NCBI GenBank assembly: GCA_009782605.1
Contig: WRIR01000002.1
Span: 113,561 to 177,560 of the forward strand
Direction: 5' to 3'
From: Eggerthellaceae bacterium
GTDB lineage: Bacteria > Actinomycetota > Coriobacteriia > Coriobacteriales > Eggerthellaceae
Length of the DNA stretch: 64,000 nucleotides
Both the position numbers and the translations under genes were made by a program. The notes beneath the pieces were generated by a model. That model was not told where the DNA came from. It saw only the letters and a program-made list of their open reading frames with translations, and searched no databases. This document shows, piece by piece, positions 33,493 to 41,455 of this stretch. Every line of letters starts with the position of its first letter. Within the stretch, counting starts at the first letter, position 1.

Positions 33493-33819
33493 TCAGGCCC
33501 GGGCAGGCTTGTCGAGGCAGTGCGCCTTGAAGTCCTCGACGACGTAGTCTTCCGGATCGTATGACGCGTCGCTGTTGTAGTAGAGCCAGGTCTGCACGTT
33601 GTCGAGGAACCAGTCCTTCTCGCTGAGTGTGCTATAGGCGAGCCCGAAGCGGGAGAAGTCATGGCCTGCGCCGGTTCCGAGGTAGAACCCGTCCGGCCCC
33701 TTCCTCATCCCCAGCTTATCAGTGAAGTAGTTGTCGAGGGTAGCATGGACTTTCCGGGCATCATAGCGCTTCTCGCGGGCCATCTTGTCGTCGTCCATGA
33801 CTATCTGCATCTTTATCAC
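33493..33819 (-). CDS. Hypothetical protein, probable partner of VapD
   Basis: The 108-residue protein contains KMAREKRYDARKVHATLDNYF, FYLGTGAGHDFSRFGLAYS and WLYYNSDASYDPEDYVVEDF. The GTG at 33819 has GGAGG five bases upstream; the ATG three codons later lacks such spacing. The stop is two bases from the VapD start, so the two are translated together. Pairing with VapD suggests a toxin-antitoxin-like unit, but which member restrains which is not known. Confidence 0.7.
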   Translation of the reverse strand: MIKMQIVMDDDKMAREKRYDARKVHATLDNYFTDKLGMRKGPDGFYLGTGAGHDFSRFGLAYSTLSEKDWFLDNVQTWLYYNSDASYDPEDYVVEDFKAHCLDKPARA

Positions 33820-33890
33820 AGCCGCCTCCGTCCCGACAGGGTTCCTTCCCTGTGCATTGTAGCCGATTCGGGCCAGAATGAGAAATGGTT

Positions 33891-34118
33891 TTAACCAGGG
33901 CTGCGCGTGCCCTCGATGGGAGACCGGCCAGCGCCCTTCGCGGCATCTTGCAGGTAGTCCAGGGTGCTCTCCGGCACGAGCTCGGCGATTGACTCGAAGT
34001 CCCCTCGTCAAGCAGCCTGCGCACGCGGGAGGCGCTTATGGGCCTGCCGCCGGTCTCGCGGCGGGGTATCTCCACGAACTCGATGCCGTGCTCGGGCAGG
34101 ATGAGCCGCACCTGCGTC
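33891..34118 (-). pseudogene. Truncated, frameshifted copy of the CitC-like 3' end
   Basis: The minus strand encodes ILPEHGIEFVEIPRRETGG and ISASRVRRLL, nearly identical to the C-terminus of the intact gene at 36135-37901. At 34001-34004 there are four C where the intact copy has five (36209-36213), which shifts the frame. Restoring one base gives SIAELVPESTLDYLQ as in the intact gene. The copy starts abruptly near 34118, so the rest of the gene is missing. Confidence 0.85.
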
Positions 34119-34437
34119 TGTTGGAAAAGATGCGATGTGATTCTTGTCACAATTACCGAAATAAGCGAACATGCGTTATATATTAATGTATAGTCATCAG
34201 GAGAGGAGGAGGCGGCATGTGCCCTGAAGCGTCGAGGGAAATGCTTAAAGTATCGACTGTGTCGCCCTACGACGCGGTCATCTCGCATAGGTTTCTCTAC
34301 TCGCCCAAAGGAGCGAGCCTGAAGAAAATTGCCGAGAGAATCGTTCGCTCGGATAAAAAAACGCCTTATCTCATATTTTGCCGCTATTGGCGGCTTGAAA
34401 CTTGTCAAAATCGAGGGATACAATGGGGGGAGCATAT
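34119..34437. other. Intergenic stretch upstream of the YhcG-like nuclease gene
   Basis: It contains AT-rich promoter-like DNA near 34150-34195, a strong ribosome binding site at 34200-34214 that serves the small ORF at 34217, and a promoter-like pair TTGAAA (34395-34400) and TACAAT (34419-34424) just ahead of the nuclease gene. No further gene is supported. Confidence 0.4.
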
Positions 34438-34441
34438 ATGA
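34217..34441 (+). CDS. Possible small ORF of 74 residues
   Basis: The ATG has a very strong purine-rich ribosome site (GGAGAGGAGGAGG) and the stop overlaps the next start as ATGA, which favours translation. The sequence (for example GASLKKIAERIVRSDKKTPY) matches nothing recognised and its second half looks non-coding. It may be a leader peptide or the remnant of a larger gene. Confidence 0.3.
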   Translation: MCPEASREMLKVSTVSPYDAVISHRFLYSPKGASLKKIAERIVRSDKKTPYLIFCRYWRLETCQNRGIQWGEHI

Positions 34442-35454
34442 GCACGAAGAAAGATGAGGCTGGCGCGATTGCCACACAGCGAGAGACGCTCTTGAACGGA
34501 GTAGACGAGGCGGCTTTGCTTAAGCGTGTGGTGGGCATCATCGAGAGTCGCAAGTATCGTGCCGGAGCCTATGCAAACCGCGAGGTTACTCTAATGTATT
34601 GGGAGATCGGCCAACATGTCAGCTCTGTATTGCTTGATAGAAAACGTGCTGAATACGGGAAGAGGATTCTTGCCACACTGTCGCAAGATTTGAGCTGGTC
34701 TCATTTTAGGGAAATCCTCCCCCTTAAAAACGATGAGGCGCGAATGTATTATGCAAAAGACGCAGCCGCAAGGCGTTTAAGTGTCCGTGATTTAAGAGAG
34801 CAGATAAGGCGCAAGGTATTTGAGCGACGCGAGATAGCAAACTCGCAACTGACACCTGCCTCTGCGGTACCATTCAATATGTTCAAAGACCCGTACCTGC
34901 TTGATACGCTTGGGTTGAAGGAAAACTTCCTAGAAGCAGACCTGGAAAACGCAATACTCACCGATCTTGAAGCCTTCATTCTTGAATTCGGGCAAGGCTT
35001 CACATTCGTCGAACGGCAAAAGCGAATGAATGTAGGTGGTGAGGATGCGATCCTCGATCTGCTGTTCTACCACCGCATTCTCAAACGGCTTGTTGCCGTC
35101 GAATTGAAACTCGGCAGATTCAAGGCTGCATACAAGGGCCAGATGGAGCTGTATCTAAAATGGCTTGACAAGCAAGATAGGCAGGACGGTGAGGAGGCGC
35201 CGATAGGGATCATCCTTTGCGCTACCGCCAACCGTGAAAAAATCGAGTTGTTGGAAATGGACAAATCGGGCATTGCCGTTGCTGAATACTGGACGCACTT
35301 GCCGTCAAAAGCTGAGTTCGAAGCAAAGATTAGGGCGATAATGATTGAGGCGAGAGAGCGCTTGGAACGTCGTAAGACACTTCCTCCAGGGAACGGGCAT
35401 AGACAAGTCGCCTATTTCTATGATCCGATAGGGGACGGCGAAGACGACGAGTAG
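34438..35454 (+). CDS. YhcG-type PD-(D/E)XK nuclease domain protein (DUF1016), internally shortened
   Basis: From the ATG at 34438 (GGGGGGAG upstream) the 338-residue protein has a shortened DUF1016 N-terminal domain (LLKRVVGIIESRKYRAGAYANREVTLMYWEIGQ) and a C-terminal nuclease with FILEFGQGFTFVERQKRM, GGEDAILDLLFYHRILKRLVAVELKLGRF and IGIILCATANREKIELLE. The D-x(n)-ExK pattern is intact. In usual members about 40-60 residues lie between the YGKRILATLSQ and LSWSHFREILPL segments; here they abut, suggesting an in-frame deletion between similar sequences. Such nucleases are linked to mobile DNA and phage defence. Confidence 0.8.
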   Translation: MSTKKDEAGAIATQRETLLNGVDEAALLKRVVGIIESRKYRAGAYANREVTLMYWEIGQHVSSVLLDRKRAEYGKRILATLSQDLSWSHFREILPLKNDEARMYYAKDAAARRLSVRDLREQIRRKVFERREIANSQLTPASAVPFNMFKDPYLLDTLGLKENFLEADLENAILTDLEAFILEFGQGFTFVERQKRMNVGGEDAILDLLFYHRILKRLVAVELKLGRFKAAYKGQMELYLKWLDKQDRQDGEEAPIGIILCATANREKIELLEMDKSGIAVAEYWTHLPSKAEFEAKIRAIMIEARERLERRKTLPPGNGHRQVAYFYDPIGDGEDDE

Positions 35455-35489
35455 GATAGCACGGGGGTCACAGGAAGAAAGGAGCGGCC

Positions 35490-35774
35490 ATGGCTAAAAC
35501 CGCAGACCTGAAGTTGCGCATCGACCCCGAACTGAAGAAGTCGGCAGTCGCGGTGTACGACCAGTGGGGGCTGAACCTCACCGATGCCGTGACGATGTTC
35601 CTCCACCAGTCGGTGGCGGTAGGCGGCCTGCCCTTCGCCATGAGGATGCCGAGGGCAGCCCCCTCCCTCGACTGGGAAAGCCCCGATATCCGGAGGATCG
35701 ACCCGGAGGCCGGACATGCGATACTGCCAGCCGAGTGGGACTCGGCCGAGGATGCCGTATATGACAGCCTCTAG
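35490..35774 (+). CDS. RelB/DinJ family antitoxin
   Basis: The 94-residue protein begins MAKTADLKLRIDPELKKSAV and contains GLNLTDAVTMFLHQSVAVGGLPF, the ribbon-helix-helix and neck of RelB/DinJ antitoxins. GAAAGGAG precedes the ATG. Its 3' end overlaps by 14 bases the start of the toxin-like frame, the normal antitoxin-toxin layout. The partner is broken, so this is an orphan antitoxin. Confidence 0.85.
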   Translation: MAKTADLKLRIDPELKKSAVAVYDQWGLNLTDAVTMFLHQSVAVGGLPFAMRMPRAAPSLDWESPDIRRIDPEAGHAILPAEWDSAEDAVYDSL

Positions 35775-36081
35775 CAAGGTCCAGCCCTTCGACATCTGGC
35801 TGGCCTACCTCCATTTCATCGACCTTCCGCAGGGGAAGGTACGCCCGGTACATAATCCGAGCTTTAACCTCACGGGTTTCCGTGAGGTTAAAATGCTCAA
35901 CACAGAAACTGGTTTCGTGATTTCCCCAAAACAGTGGATTACAAAAACCAACGCTATTGGCATTATCTCAAAGGCCGGACGCTATGGTGGAGGTACATTT
36001 GCTCATCGTCACATCGCCTTTGAGTTCGCTTCGTGGATCAGCCCAGAGTTCAAGTATTATCGAGCGCATTGGCCCCAATAA
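35761..36081 (+). pseudogene. Chimeric remnant: type II toxin N-terminus joined to a KilA-N fragment
   Basis: The frame starts MTASSKVQPFDIWLAYLHFI and runs to KVRPV, the first strand region of a MazF/PemK-like toxin with its conserved RPV. It then passes, still in frame, into MLNTETGFVISPKQWI, NAIGIISKAGRYGGGT and HIAFEFASWISPEFKYY, which is part of a KilA-N DNA-binding domain of phage antirepressor type. Both parts are incomplete. The junction is near 35853. Confidence 0.8.
35863..35892. repeat. Perfect 13-bp inverted repeat at the toxin/KilA-N junction
   Basis: Arms TTTAACCTCACGG and CCGTGAGGTTAAA pair perfectly around a GTTT loop. It starts ten bases after the point where the toxin similarity stops. 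No T-run follows, so terminator function is unlikely; it may be the scar of the event that joined the two fragments. Confidence 0.75.
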
Positions 36082-36134
36082 GGCAGGGCATTGGAAGGTA
36101 CACGAAAACTGATCGCACTCCCCATCGTGCCCCG

Positions 36135-37901
36135 TTAGACATCCTTTCGGATACCTCGCAGGTACTCCAAGGTGCTCTCCGGCACGAGCTCGGCGATTGA
36201 CTCGAAGTCCCCCTCGGCGAGCAGCCTGCGCACGCGGGAGGCGCTGATGGGCTTGCCGCCGGTCTCGCGGCGGGGGATCTCCACGAACTCGATGCCGTGT
36301 GTGGGCAGGATGCGCCGCATGGCATCATTGTACTGCCTCGTGACCAGGTCCAGGGGCTCCTCGCCCGCGAAGCGCGCGGTGATGCCGAGCACCGGGGCTA
36401 TCTCTTTTGCGAACAGGGCGACGTCGTAGGAGGGGTCTATGGCCTTGTCCTGGATCTCGGCCTTGTCGAAGTAGTCGGCGAAGGTGATGCTCGATATGAT
36501 GAACCTGCCGCTGGGCAGGACCTCCACGTTTCCCAGGTCTGCCGTGCCTGCCCTGACGAGGGCTATCCTGTCCTCGAAGGGGAAGGTGGACTTGTCCTCC
36601 TCGACCACGAAGACGTAGAGGCGCCTCACCTCGGAGGCGGCGTGCTCGATGAGATAGCGGTGCCCGAGGGTGAAGGGGTTGCAGTTCATGACTATCGCCC
36701 CGACGCGCCCGAGGGCATCCCTGTGCACCTGGGCCAGCATGTCCTTGTAGCCTCGGAGCCCGGCGGCGAGCTCGTCAGGCTGTCCTGCCGGGCCGCGCTC
36801 GCCAGGCGCCCCTGTCGGGCCGCCGTTCCCGCCGTTGCCCGTAAAGCCGGATGCACCGACATATTCATACTCCCCTGACAGCAGACCGTTCTCCTGGAAG
36901 GTCCCGAGCAGCATCTCGGCGACCTTCCCGTACCCGTCAGAGTTCATGTGCCCATGGTCGACGAACACCTCCCCCATGCCGTGGGGACGGTCGAAGGCGG
37001 GCCGCAGGTCGCAGGTGATGAACCCATATTCTTCAGCGATCTCATGGTGGGTCAAAAACGAGGGAACAACTATTATGTCGCCCTTCTTGAAAGTGAATGT
37101 GTCGATGTACGGATACATATTGTGGAATCCCCGACCTGAGAAGTTCGCGCAGTTCATGACGAGCTTCGGGAGCACGTCCTCCTTGCTGGCATACGCATTG
37201 AGCATCCGCTGCAGGTGACTTGCGATAGTCCCGCTGTCCTCCACCCCGACTCCATAGACTGTGCTGTGCCCGAACATATACACCGTCCCGTCATAATCCT
37301 GCGGCTGGTCGCAGGTCACCCTGTGCCCGTTGACGACGTTCACGTAGGGGTCCTGCTTGTCCACAATCCTGCACACGCCGTCGCCGTCCCTGCTCATCTT
37401 GTAGTTGCTCATCACGGAACGGGCGTAGTCCGGGTCCTTGCCGTACCTTTTCAGAGCCTCCGGGATTTCCGGGAAATCACCTGCAAGCCGAGCCCTTGTT
37501 TTTTCGACGGATTGAAGCTTTTCCTCTGTTGGCGACTTGTTCTCAATATTTTTTGCAAGTAGGCGAAGCAACACAACAATGGGGATATGCGGGTTCTTAT
37601 CCCTTACTTTGTTCAGTGGGGCATACACCAGTGCTTCGATATAGGCGCGCTCTGCTATGTCGGATAGCTCGACGATCCTGACCTTCTTTATGCCCAGTAC
37701 CCTCTGGTTGTACCTCTCATCCTTCTTTGCGCTGCAGACCAAGACCGAGCTATCGGGTATTTTTATGCCATCCTCAAATTTCCCTATAGCCAGATTCATC
37801 CCCGGCAAAGGTATGGTTTTGCTTTCTGGAATATCGGAGAATGCTCGGGTGATTCTGAGTCTGCTCCCTGAGCACCAGGAATCTATCTTGACGATCCTCA
37901 T
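36135..37901 (-). CDS. SGNH-like domain fused to a CitC-type adenylyltransferase
   Basis: The 588-residue protein has three parts. Residues 1-190 are unrecognised (MRIVKIDSWCSGSRLRITRAF). Residues about 200-345 look like an SGNH hydrolase (GHSTVYGVGVEDSG, NCANFSGRGFHN, VDHGHMNSDGYGKVAEML). A Gly-x-y linker of collagen type (GNGGNGGPTGAPGERGPAG) leads to a citrate lyase ligase-like nucleotidyltransferase: IVMNCNPFTLGHRYLIEHA, VVEEDKSTFPFEDR, IISSITFADYF, EIPRRETGGKPISASRVRRLL. No citrate lyase genes are present, so a glycan-linked adenylation or acylation role is inferred. The ATG at 37901 is chosen; a GTG at 37928 is the alternative. Confidence 0.75.
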   Translation of the reverse strand: MRIVKIDSWCSGSRLRITRAFSDIPESKTIPLPGMNLAIGKFEDGIKIPDSSVLVCSAKKDERYNQRVLGIKKVRIVELSDIAERAYIEALVYAPLNKVRDKNPHIPIVVLLRLLAKNIENKSPTEEKLQSVEKTRARLAGDFPEIPEALKRYGKDPDYARSVMSNYKMSRDGDGVCRIVDKQDPYVNVVNGHRVTCDQPQDYDGTVYMFGHSTVYGVGVEDSGTIASHLQRMLNAYASKEDVLPKLVMNCANFSGRGFHNMYPYIDTFTFKKGDIIVVPSFLTHHEIAEEYGFITCDLRPAFDRPHGMGEVFVDHGHMNSDGYGKVAEMLLGTFQENGLLSGEYEYVGASGFTGNGGNGGPTGAPGERGPAGQPDELAAGLRGYKDMLAQVHRDALGRVGAIVMNCNPFTLGHRYLIEHAASEVRRLYVFVVEEDKSTFPFEDRIALVRAGTADLGNVEVLPSGRFIISSITFADYFDKAEIQDKAIDPSYDVALFAKEIAPVLGITARFAGEEPLDLVTRQYNDAMRRILPTHGIEFVEIPRRETGGKPISASRVRRLLAEGDFESIAELVPESTLEYLRGIRKDV

Positions 37902-37958
37902 GAGCCTCTCGTCACCGAAAAGAGTCACGCTCCCAATCCCCTGCCTTGCCAGATAGCG

Positions 37959-38363
37959 CTACACCCCCCCCCCTAGTGCCTGGGCTATGGCGATCTTCTC
38001 GATCACCCGGGCAATAGCCTCGTCCCCCTCGGCTGGGCCTGCCTTTGCCACATCGGTCTTCTCCCAGAAGGATTTCAGCGCCCCTTCCTGCCTCTCTAGG
38101 CCCAACATGATGCCCTTCTGTACTTCGGCAAAACCCTTGACTGCCAACTCTACCGAAGCGGCTACCTCGGTAGAATCTTTGCCCTGTGCAACAAGCTTCT
38201 TGTCTAACACTTCTATTTTCCTGCCAAGTTCCTTGTTCTGCTTCTCCAAGGACTTGATTGCGACCCTTGCCGAAGGCTTCTTGAATTTCCTCATCAAAAA
38301 GCGTAAAGACGTAGGCCGACTCCCCGTATTCAAGTTTAGCATCCGTTTTATTAGGTGTCTCAA
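37959..38363 (-). CDS. Short coiled-coil protein ending in a poly-G tract
   Basis: The 134-residue product starts at a TTG with AGGAGGG upstream. Its beginning (IKRMLNLNTG, FKKPSARVAIKSLEKQN) resembles the N-terminus of the pyruvyl transferase encoded at 39868-41412, and a coiled coil follows. The last residues are Gly-Gly-Gly-Val from a run of ten G. It may be the surviving head of a longer transferase, or a separate small protein. Function unknown. Confidence 0.6.
   Translation of the reverse strand: MRHLIKRMLNLNTGSRPTSLRFLMRKFKKPSARVAIKSLEKQNKELGRKIEVLDKKLVAQGKDSTEVAASVELAVKGFAEVQKGIMLGLERQEGALKSFWEKTDVAKAGPAEGDEAIARVIEKIAIAQALGGGV
37964..37973. repeat. Homopolymer tract (C10 on plus, G10 on coding strand)
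   Basis: The tract encodes the last Gly codons of the 134-residue protein. With ten G the protein ends four codons on; with eleven it would gain about 20 codons, with nine about 15. The downstream SGNH-CitC gene starts about 60 bp later in the same phase as the current stop. Confidence 0.8.
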
Positions 38364-38533
38364 TTAACCCTCCTTTTGTTTCGCCAAACCTCTCAAGAAG
38401 CTATAGGAAATCCTTAAGAATTGCACATCGGAAAAGCCGAGAGCCCTGCCAAAAGATCAATGCATGACACATTGGAGGCAGGTGTCTTTTGGGTCACCGC
38501 GACCCTCCTGTTTGAGCCAATACCGCAAACAAC

Positions 38534-39805
38534 TCAGTCGCCAAAGCTTTCAAGCAAATAAGACTTCATTATTGTAGACAGCCTCTTTGCTTCATTAGAG
38601 TTTGCGTTGCAGGCATTCCTGATACTTTCTCTCCGGGCGGTTGAGCGTTCCTTGATTATCGTCTCAGCAGCTGCCACAATATCGTTGGCCTCGGCCTCGT
38701 CAGGATTTGCCTGGTAAATCCTCCGTTGGTCTTCTGGATACATCAAAAGAGTTTGAAGGGCTTCGGTTTTATGGCAATTCGAACCCATCAGCACACACGG
38801 CGTACCACCCAGGGATGCAAGTATTGAGGCGTGAAAGCGTCCTGTGACATAGCAGAGACTTCTTCCTAGAATTCGACCCAGTAGAAAGATGTTTGTGTTG
38901 ACCGGTATACGAGGGACACTCAGCTGCTTTGCGACTTCAGACAAAAAGGCGGATTCATGGCAACAAGCTTCGAGCAAATAGAGGTTCGTATCATAAGAAC
39001 TCAACATGACCTTTAGCGCCTTCACTAAAAAAATGAGCCTATCCTTCGTTTGATCGGACAGCTGATACGTTCCTTTAAATGAATTCAGAGAAAATACTGC
39101 ATAGTTTTGTTCGAAGTCAAATTTTGGGTGTAGCGTTTCGTTCATGTCATGGGAAAGGGAGAATTGTGGGTATTCAAGCATATGGTCTAATACTTCTGCA
39201 TATGCTTTATTATTATAAAGTTCATACCAAGAAAACAATGCATCGGGCACATACTTCACATTCACGGTATTGTTTATGTCGCAAGCTTTAAGAAAATTGT
39301 ACGATGCCCTATCACGCACAGTAACCAATTGTGCAAAGCGAATAAATCTTAGCGTCTCGTCAAGCGTCGTGACGTTTAGGCCATCTTGTAGCACCCCCAT
39401 TGTTTCCAGAGTACTCGACCTGGAAAAGACAGTATTTACCACAAAGAAAGGCTTGTTGTATTGTAAACATAGGTGAAGATATACCAGATAATCCAACATC
39501 TCATTACGAGGAGGCGATGAGAAAATGAAGCTTCCTTCGCCGTTCAAAACCACCGCATCCACTCGCTTGATTCGCTCTATGATCTCCTGATACTTTTCAG
39601 GATTGTGATGCGAAATCAGCCTAGCGTTTTCCTCTGTGGAGGAAGTGCGCCTTACCCCAATTGCAAAAGCCGATTTCTCATCCCTTGTTATGGTGTCCTC
39701 GATAATGAAGTCTTGTTCAAGAATAGCTCGCAAAGCTATACTGGTTCCTCGACATCCAGTATTCAATCCAGCGCGGTTATCGGCAATTAGAAGAACTCTG
39801 ATCAT
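38534..39805 (-). CDS. Polysaccharide pyruvyl transferase family protein
   Basis: Starting MIRVLLIADNRAGLNTGCRGTS, the 423-residue protein has AVVLNGEGSFIFSSPPRNEML, LVTVRDRASYNFLKACD, VPDALFSW, AVFSLNSF and CYVTGRFHASILASLGGTPCVLMGSNCHK, the order expected for this family. GAAGGAG precedes the ATG at 39805; upstream in-frame codons to 39871 overlap the next gene and are not used. Its acceptor is unknown. It belongs to the long AT-richer operon. Confidence 0.87.
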   Translation of the reverse strand: MIRVLLIADNRAGLNTGCRGTSIALRAILEQDFIIEDTITRDEKSAFAIGVRRTSSTEENARLISHHNPEKYQEIIERIKRVDAVVLNGEGSFIFSSPPRNEMLDYLVYLHLCLQYNKPFFVVNTVFSRSSTLETMGVLQDGLNVTTLDETLRFIRFAQLVTVRDRASYNFLKACDINNTVNVKYVPDALFSWYELYNNKAYAEVLDHMLEYPQFSLSHDMNETLHPKFDFEQNYAVFSLNSFKGTYQLSDQTKDRLIFLVKALKVMLSSYDTNLYLLEACCHESAFLSEVAKQLSVPRIPVNTNIFLLGRILGRSLCYVTGRFHASILASLGGTPCVLMGSNCHKTEALQTLLMYPEDQRRIYQANPDEAEANDIVAAAETIIKERSTARRESIRNACNANSNEAKRLSTIMKSYLLESFGD

Positions 39806-39867
39806 TCGCAATGCTCCTTCACATGTGTCTTTCATAAGTCCGGTATTCTTGACTCCAGCGATCGCCG

Positions 39868-41412
39868 TCACTTCCGCCTATCAACCAACCCCAAAGATTG
39901 AAGATTGCCCATCGTTGTGCTCCATAGCCTATCTTTTGCGGCTTCGATTTCAGATACCACTTTCTTATGGTTTTTTAATATGTATCCCGTTCTTTCGATG
40001 AGGTTGAGCTCAAAGTTATCATCCTGCACATCAACTCCCCACTCCGGATGACCAACATCTTCAAGGAACCAAGCCAACTTGTCATGCGTAATTATGCTTA
40101 AGGTTGGCGTCCCGCAGCCAAAGGGGATCAACTGGGCGTGCCCACGCATTGCTAAGACCAGCTTCGGGGATGAATATACGTTCAGAAAAGTATCAGTGCT
40201 CAGATTCTTGTATAGCGGAACACGCTCGAACTCTAATCCGAAATCATCAAAATACTCGAAAGCCTTTTCATCCATGGCCATATGTGAATAGCATTTAATC
40301 GTATAGTCGGTGGATAGTTTTTTCAAAAGCCTCGACAATGCTGAAAACACCTCGGCTTTCTTATCGCCGAAACGCATGTCCTCTCTATCGAATGCACAGT
40401 TTACCGCAATAAAGGGCTTTTCCTTCCTTTTGAATGGAAGATCATAGAGCTTTGAAAGGACTGTGGTTGCGCAGGGATGAAAAGAAACCTTTTCCTTCAA
40501 ATCGTCTCTTAAGTATTTTCGTATTGCATCAACGGAGCCATGATTGCGCATACCAAAAAATGACGACTGTGCAACAACGTGATTAATATTTTCCGTGAAG
40601 ATATCTTCGAAGTCTTCTTGACCTCGAAACCGATTGTAGCCTAGAGCAAGGTAATATATAGGAACTTTTATTTTTCTCAATTGATTGCGAGAAGCTGGCC
40701 ATTGCCAACCAGAAATCTCATTCGGATTTGTGTCTCTAAGAAACAACCCACCACCCCCAACGAAAAGACCGTTTGTTTTGTTTACGAGTGCAACGGCTTC
40801 ATCATTCAACTCCTTGCGGATGCTTCGCTGCGCCCAACTGATGGAGATTTCCGTCACTTCCTGTATAGAATCCCTTATTGACTTCACTAGGATATTGTCT
40901 CCGGCATTAGCAATAGAGTATGCAGAGAAATGTGCATAGCTATTCTTTGAGAGCGACTCAATATGGGCCTTCGTGTCGACGAAACTATTCTGGAGGTGCT
41001 TCTCCACAGTGATAAGCTTCTGTTCCAGAAGTCGTATACCCTTGTCTTGTTGTTTCCTTGCTTCCTCGCTATGCTCAAGGAAGCTTTCCCCAATGGCTGT
41101 GGCGCTTCTTTCAACTTGAGCCTTTAATGATTCAACTTCCTTTTCTAAGCTGTCTTGCTGTTTCCTTGCTTCCTCGCTATGCTCAAGGAAGCTTTCCCCA
41201 ATGGCTGTGGCGCTTCTTTCAACTTGAGCCTTTAATGATTCAACTTCCTTTTCTAAGAATTGAATCCTTTCTTTTTGTGATTTACCGTTTTTCCGCAAAT
41301 ACCTATTAGCAACCTTTGACGAGTATTTTCGGAATCGTTTCCCAAATATGCTAAAGATATAGTGTGTTTCACCGTATTCAATCTTTAAAGCCCGTTTGAG
41401 CAATTTTTTCAT
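39868..41412 (-). CDS. Polysaccharide pyruvyl transferase with duplicated coiled-coil region
   Basis: The 514-residue protein has a basic N-terminus (MKKLLKRALKIEYGETHYIF), a coiled coil with an exact 36-residue duplication (beginning LEKEVESLKAQVERSATAIG), and a pyruvyl transferase domain from about residue 160: FSAYSIANAGDNILVKSI, NGLFVGGGGLFLRDTNPNE, FFGMRNHGSVDAIRKYL, PFIAVNCAFDREDM and LVLAMRGHAQLIPFGCGTPTL. The coiled coil may set the spacing of a membrane or oligomer arrangement. Confidence 0.88.
   Translation of the reverse strand: MKKLLKRALKIEYGETHYIFSIFGKRFRKYSSKVANRYLRKNGKSQKERIQFLEKEVESLKAQVERSATAIGESFLEHSEEARKQQDSLEKEVESLKAQVERSATAIGESFLEHSEEARKQQDKGIRLLEQKLITVEKHLQNSFVDTKAHIESLSKNSYAHFSAYSIANAGDNILVKSIRDSIQEVTEISISWAQRSIRKELNDEAVALVNKTNGLFVGGGGLFLRDTNPNEISGWQWPASRNQLRKIKVPIYYLALGYNRFRGQEDFEDIFTENINHVVAQSSFFGMRNHGSVDAIRKYLRDDLKEKVSFHPCATTVLSKLYDLPFKRKEKPFIAVNCAFDREDMRFGDKKAEVFSALSRLLKKLSTDYTIKCYSHMAMDEKAFEYFDDFGLEFERVPLYKNLSTDTFLNVYSSPKLVLAMRGHAQLIPFGCGTPTLSIITHDKLAWFLEDVGHPEWGVDVQDDNFELNLIERTGYILKNHKKVVSEIEAAKDRLWSTTMGNLQSLGLVDRRK
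41049..41257. repeat. 108-bp tandem duplication inside a coding region
   Basis: A unit of 108 bp (36 codons) occurs twice; 41051-41149 and 41159-41257 are identical by eye. The identity at DNA level shows the duplication is recent or kept uniform by recombination. Confidence 0.85.
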
Positions 41413-41455
41413 ATTGAAGCCTTAATCCTAAAGTTGCTTTTCTTTGGAATTGAGC

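Noticed and set aside
36135..38363. The 134-residue ORF and the SGNH-CitC gene as one protein split by slippage
   Set aside because: Although in the same phase, they are separated by a TAG in that phase; a one-base change in the G-tract moves the upstream frame away from the downstream one and meets other stops.
41049..41257. Tandem repeat considered as a CRISPR array
   Set aside because: It is two adjoining copies of a 108-bp coding unit in frame, without spacers; no cas genes are present.
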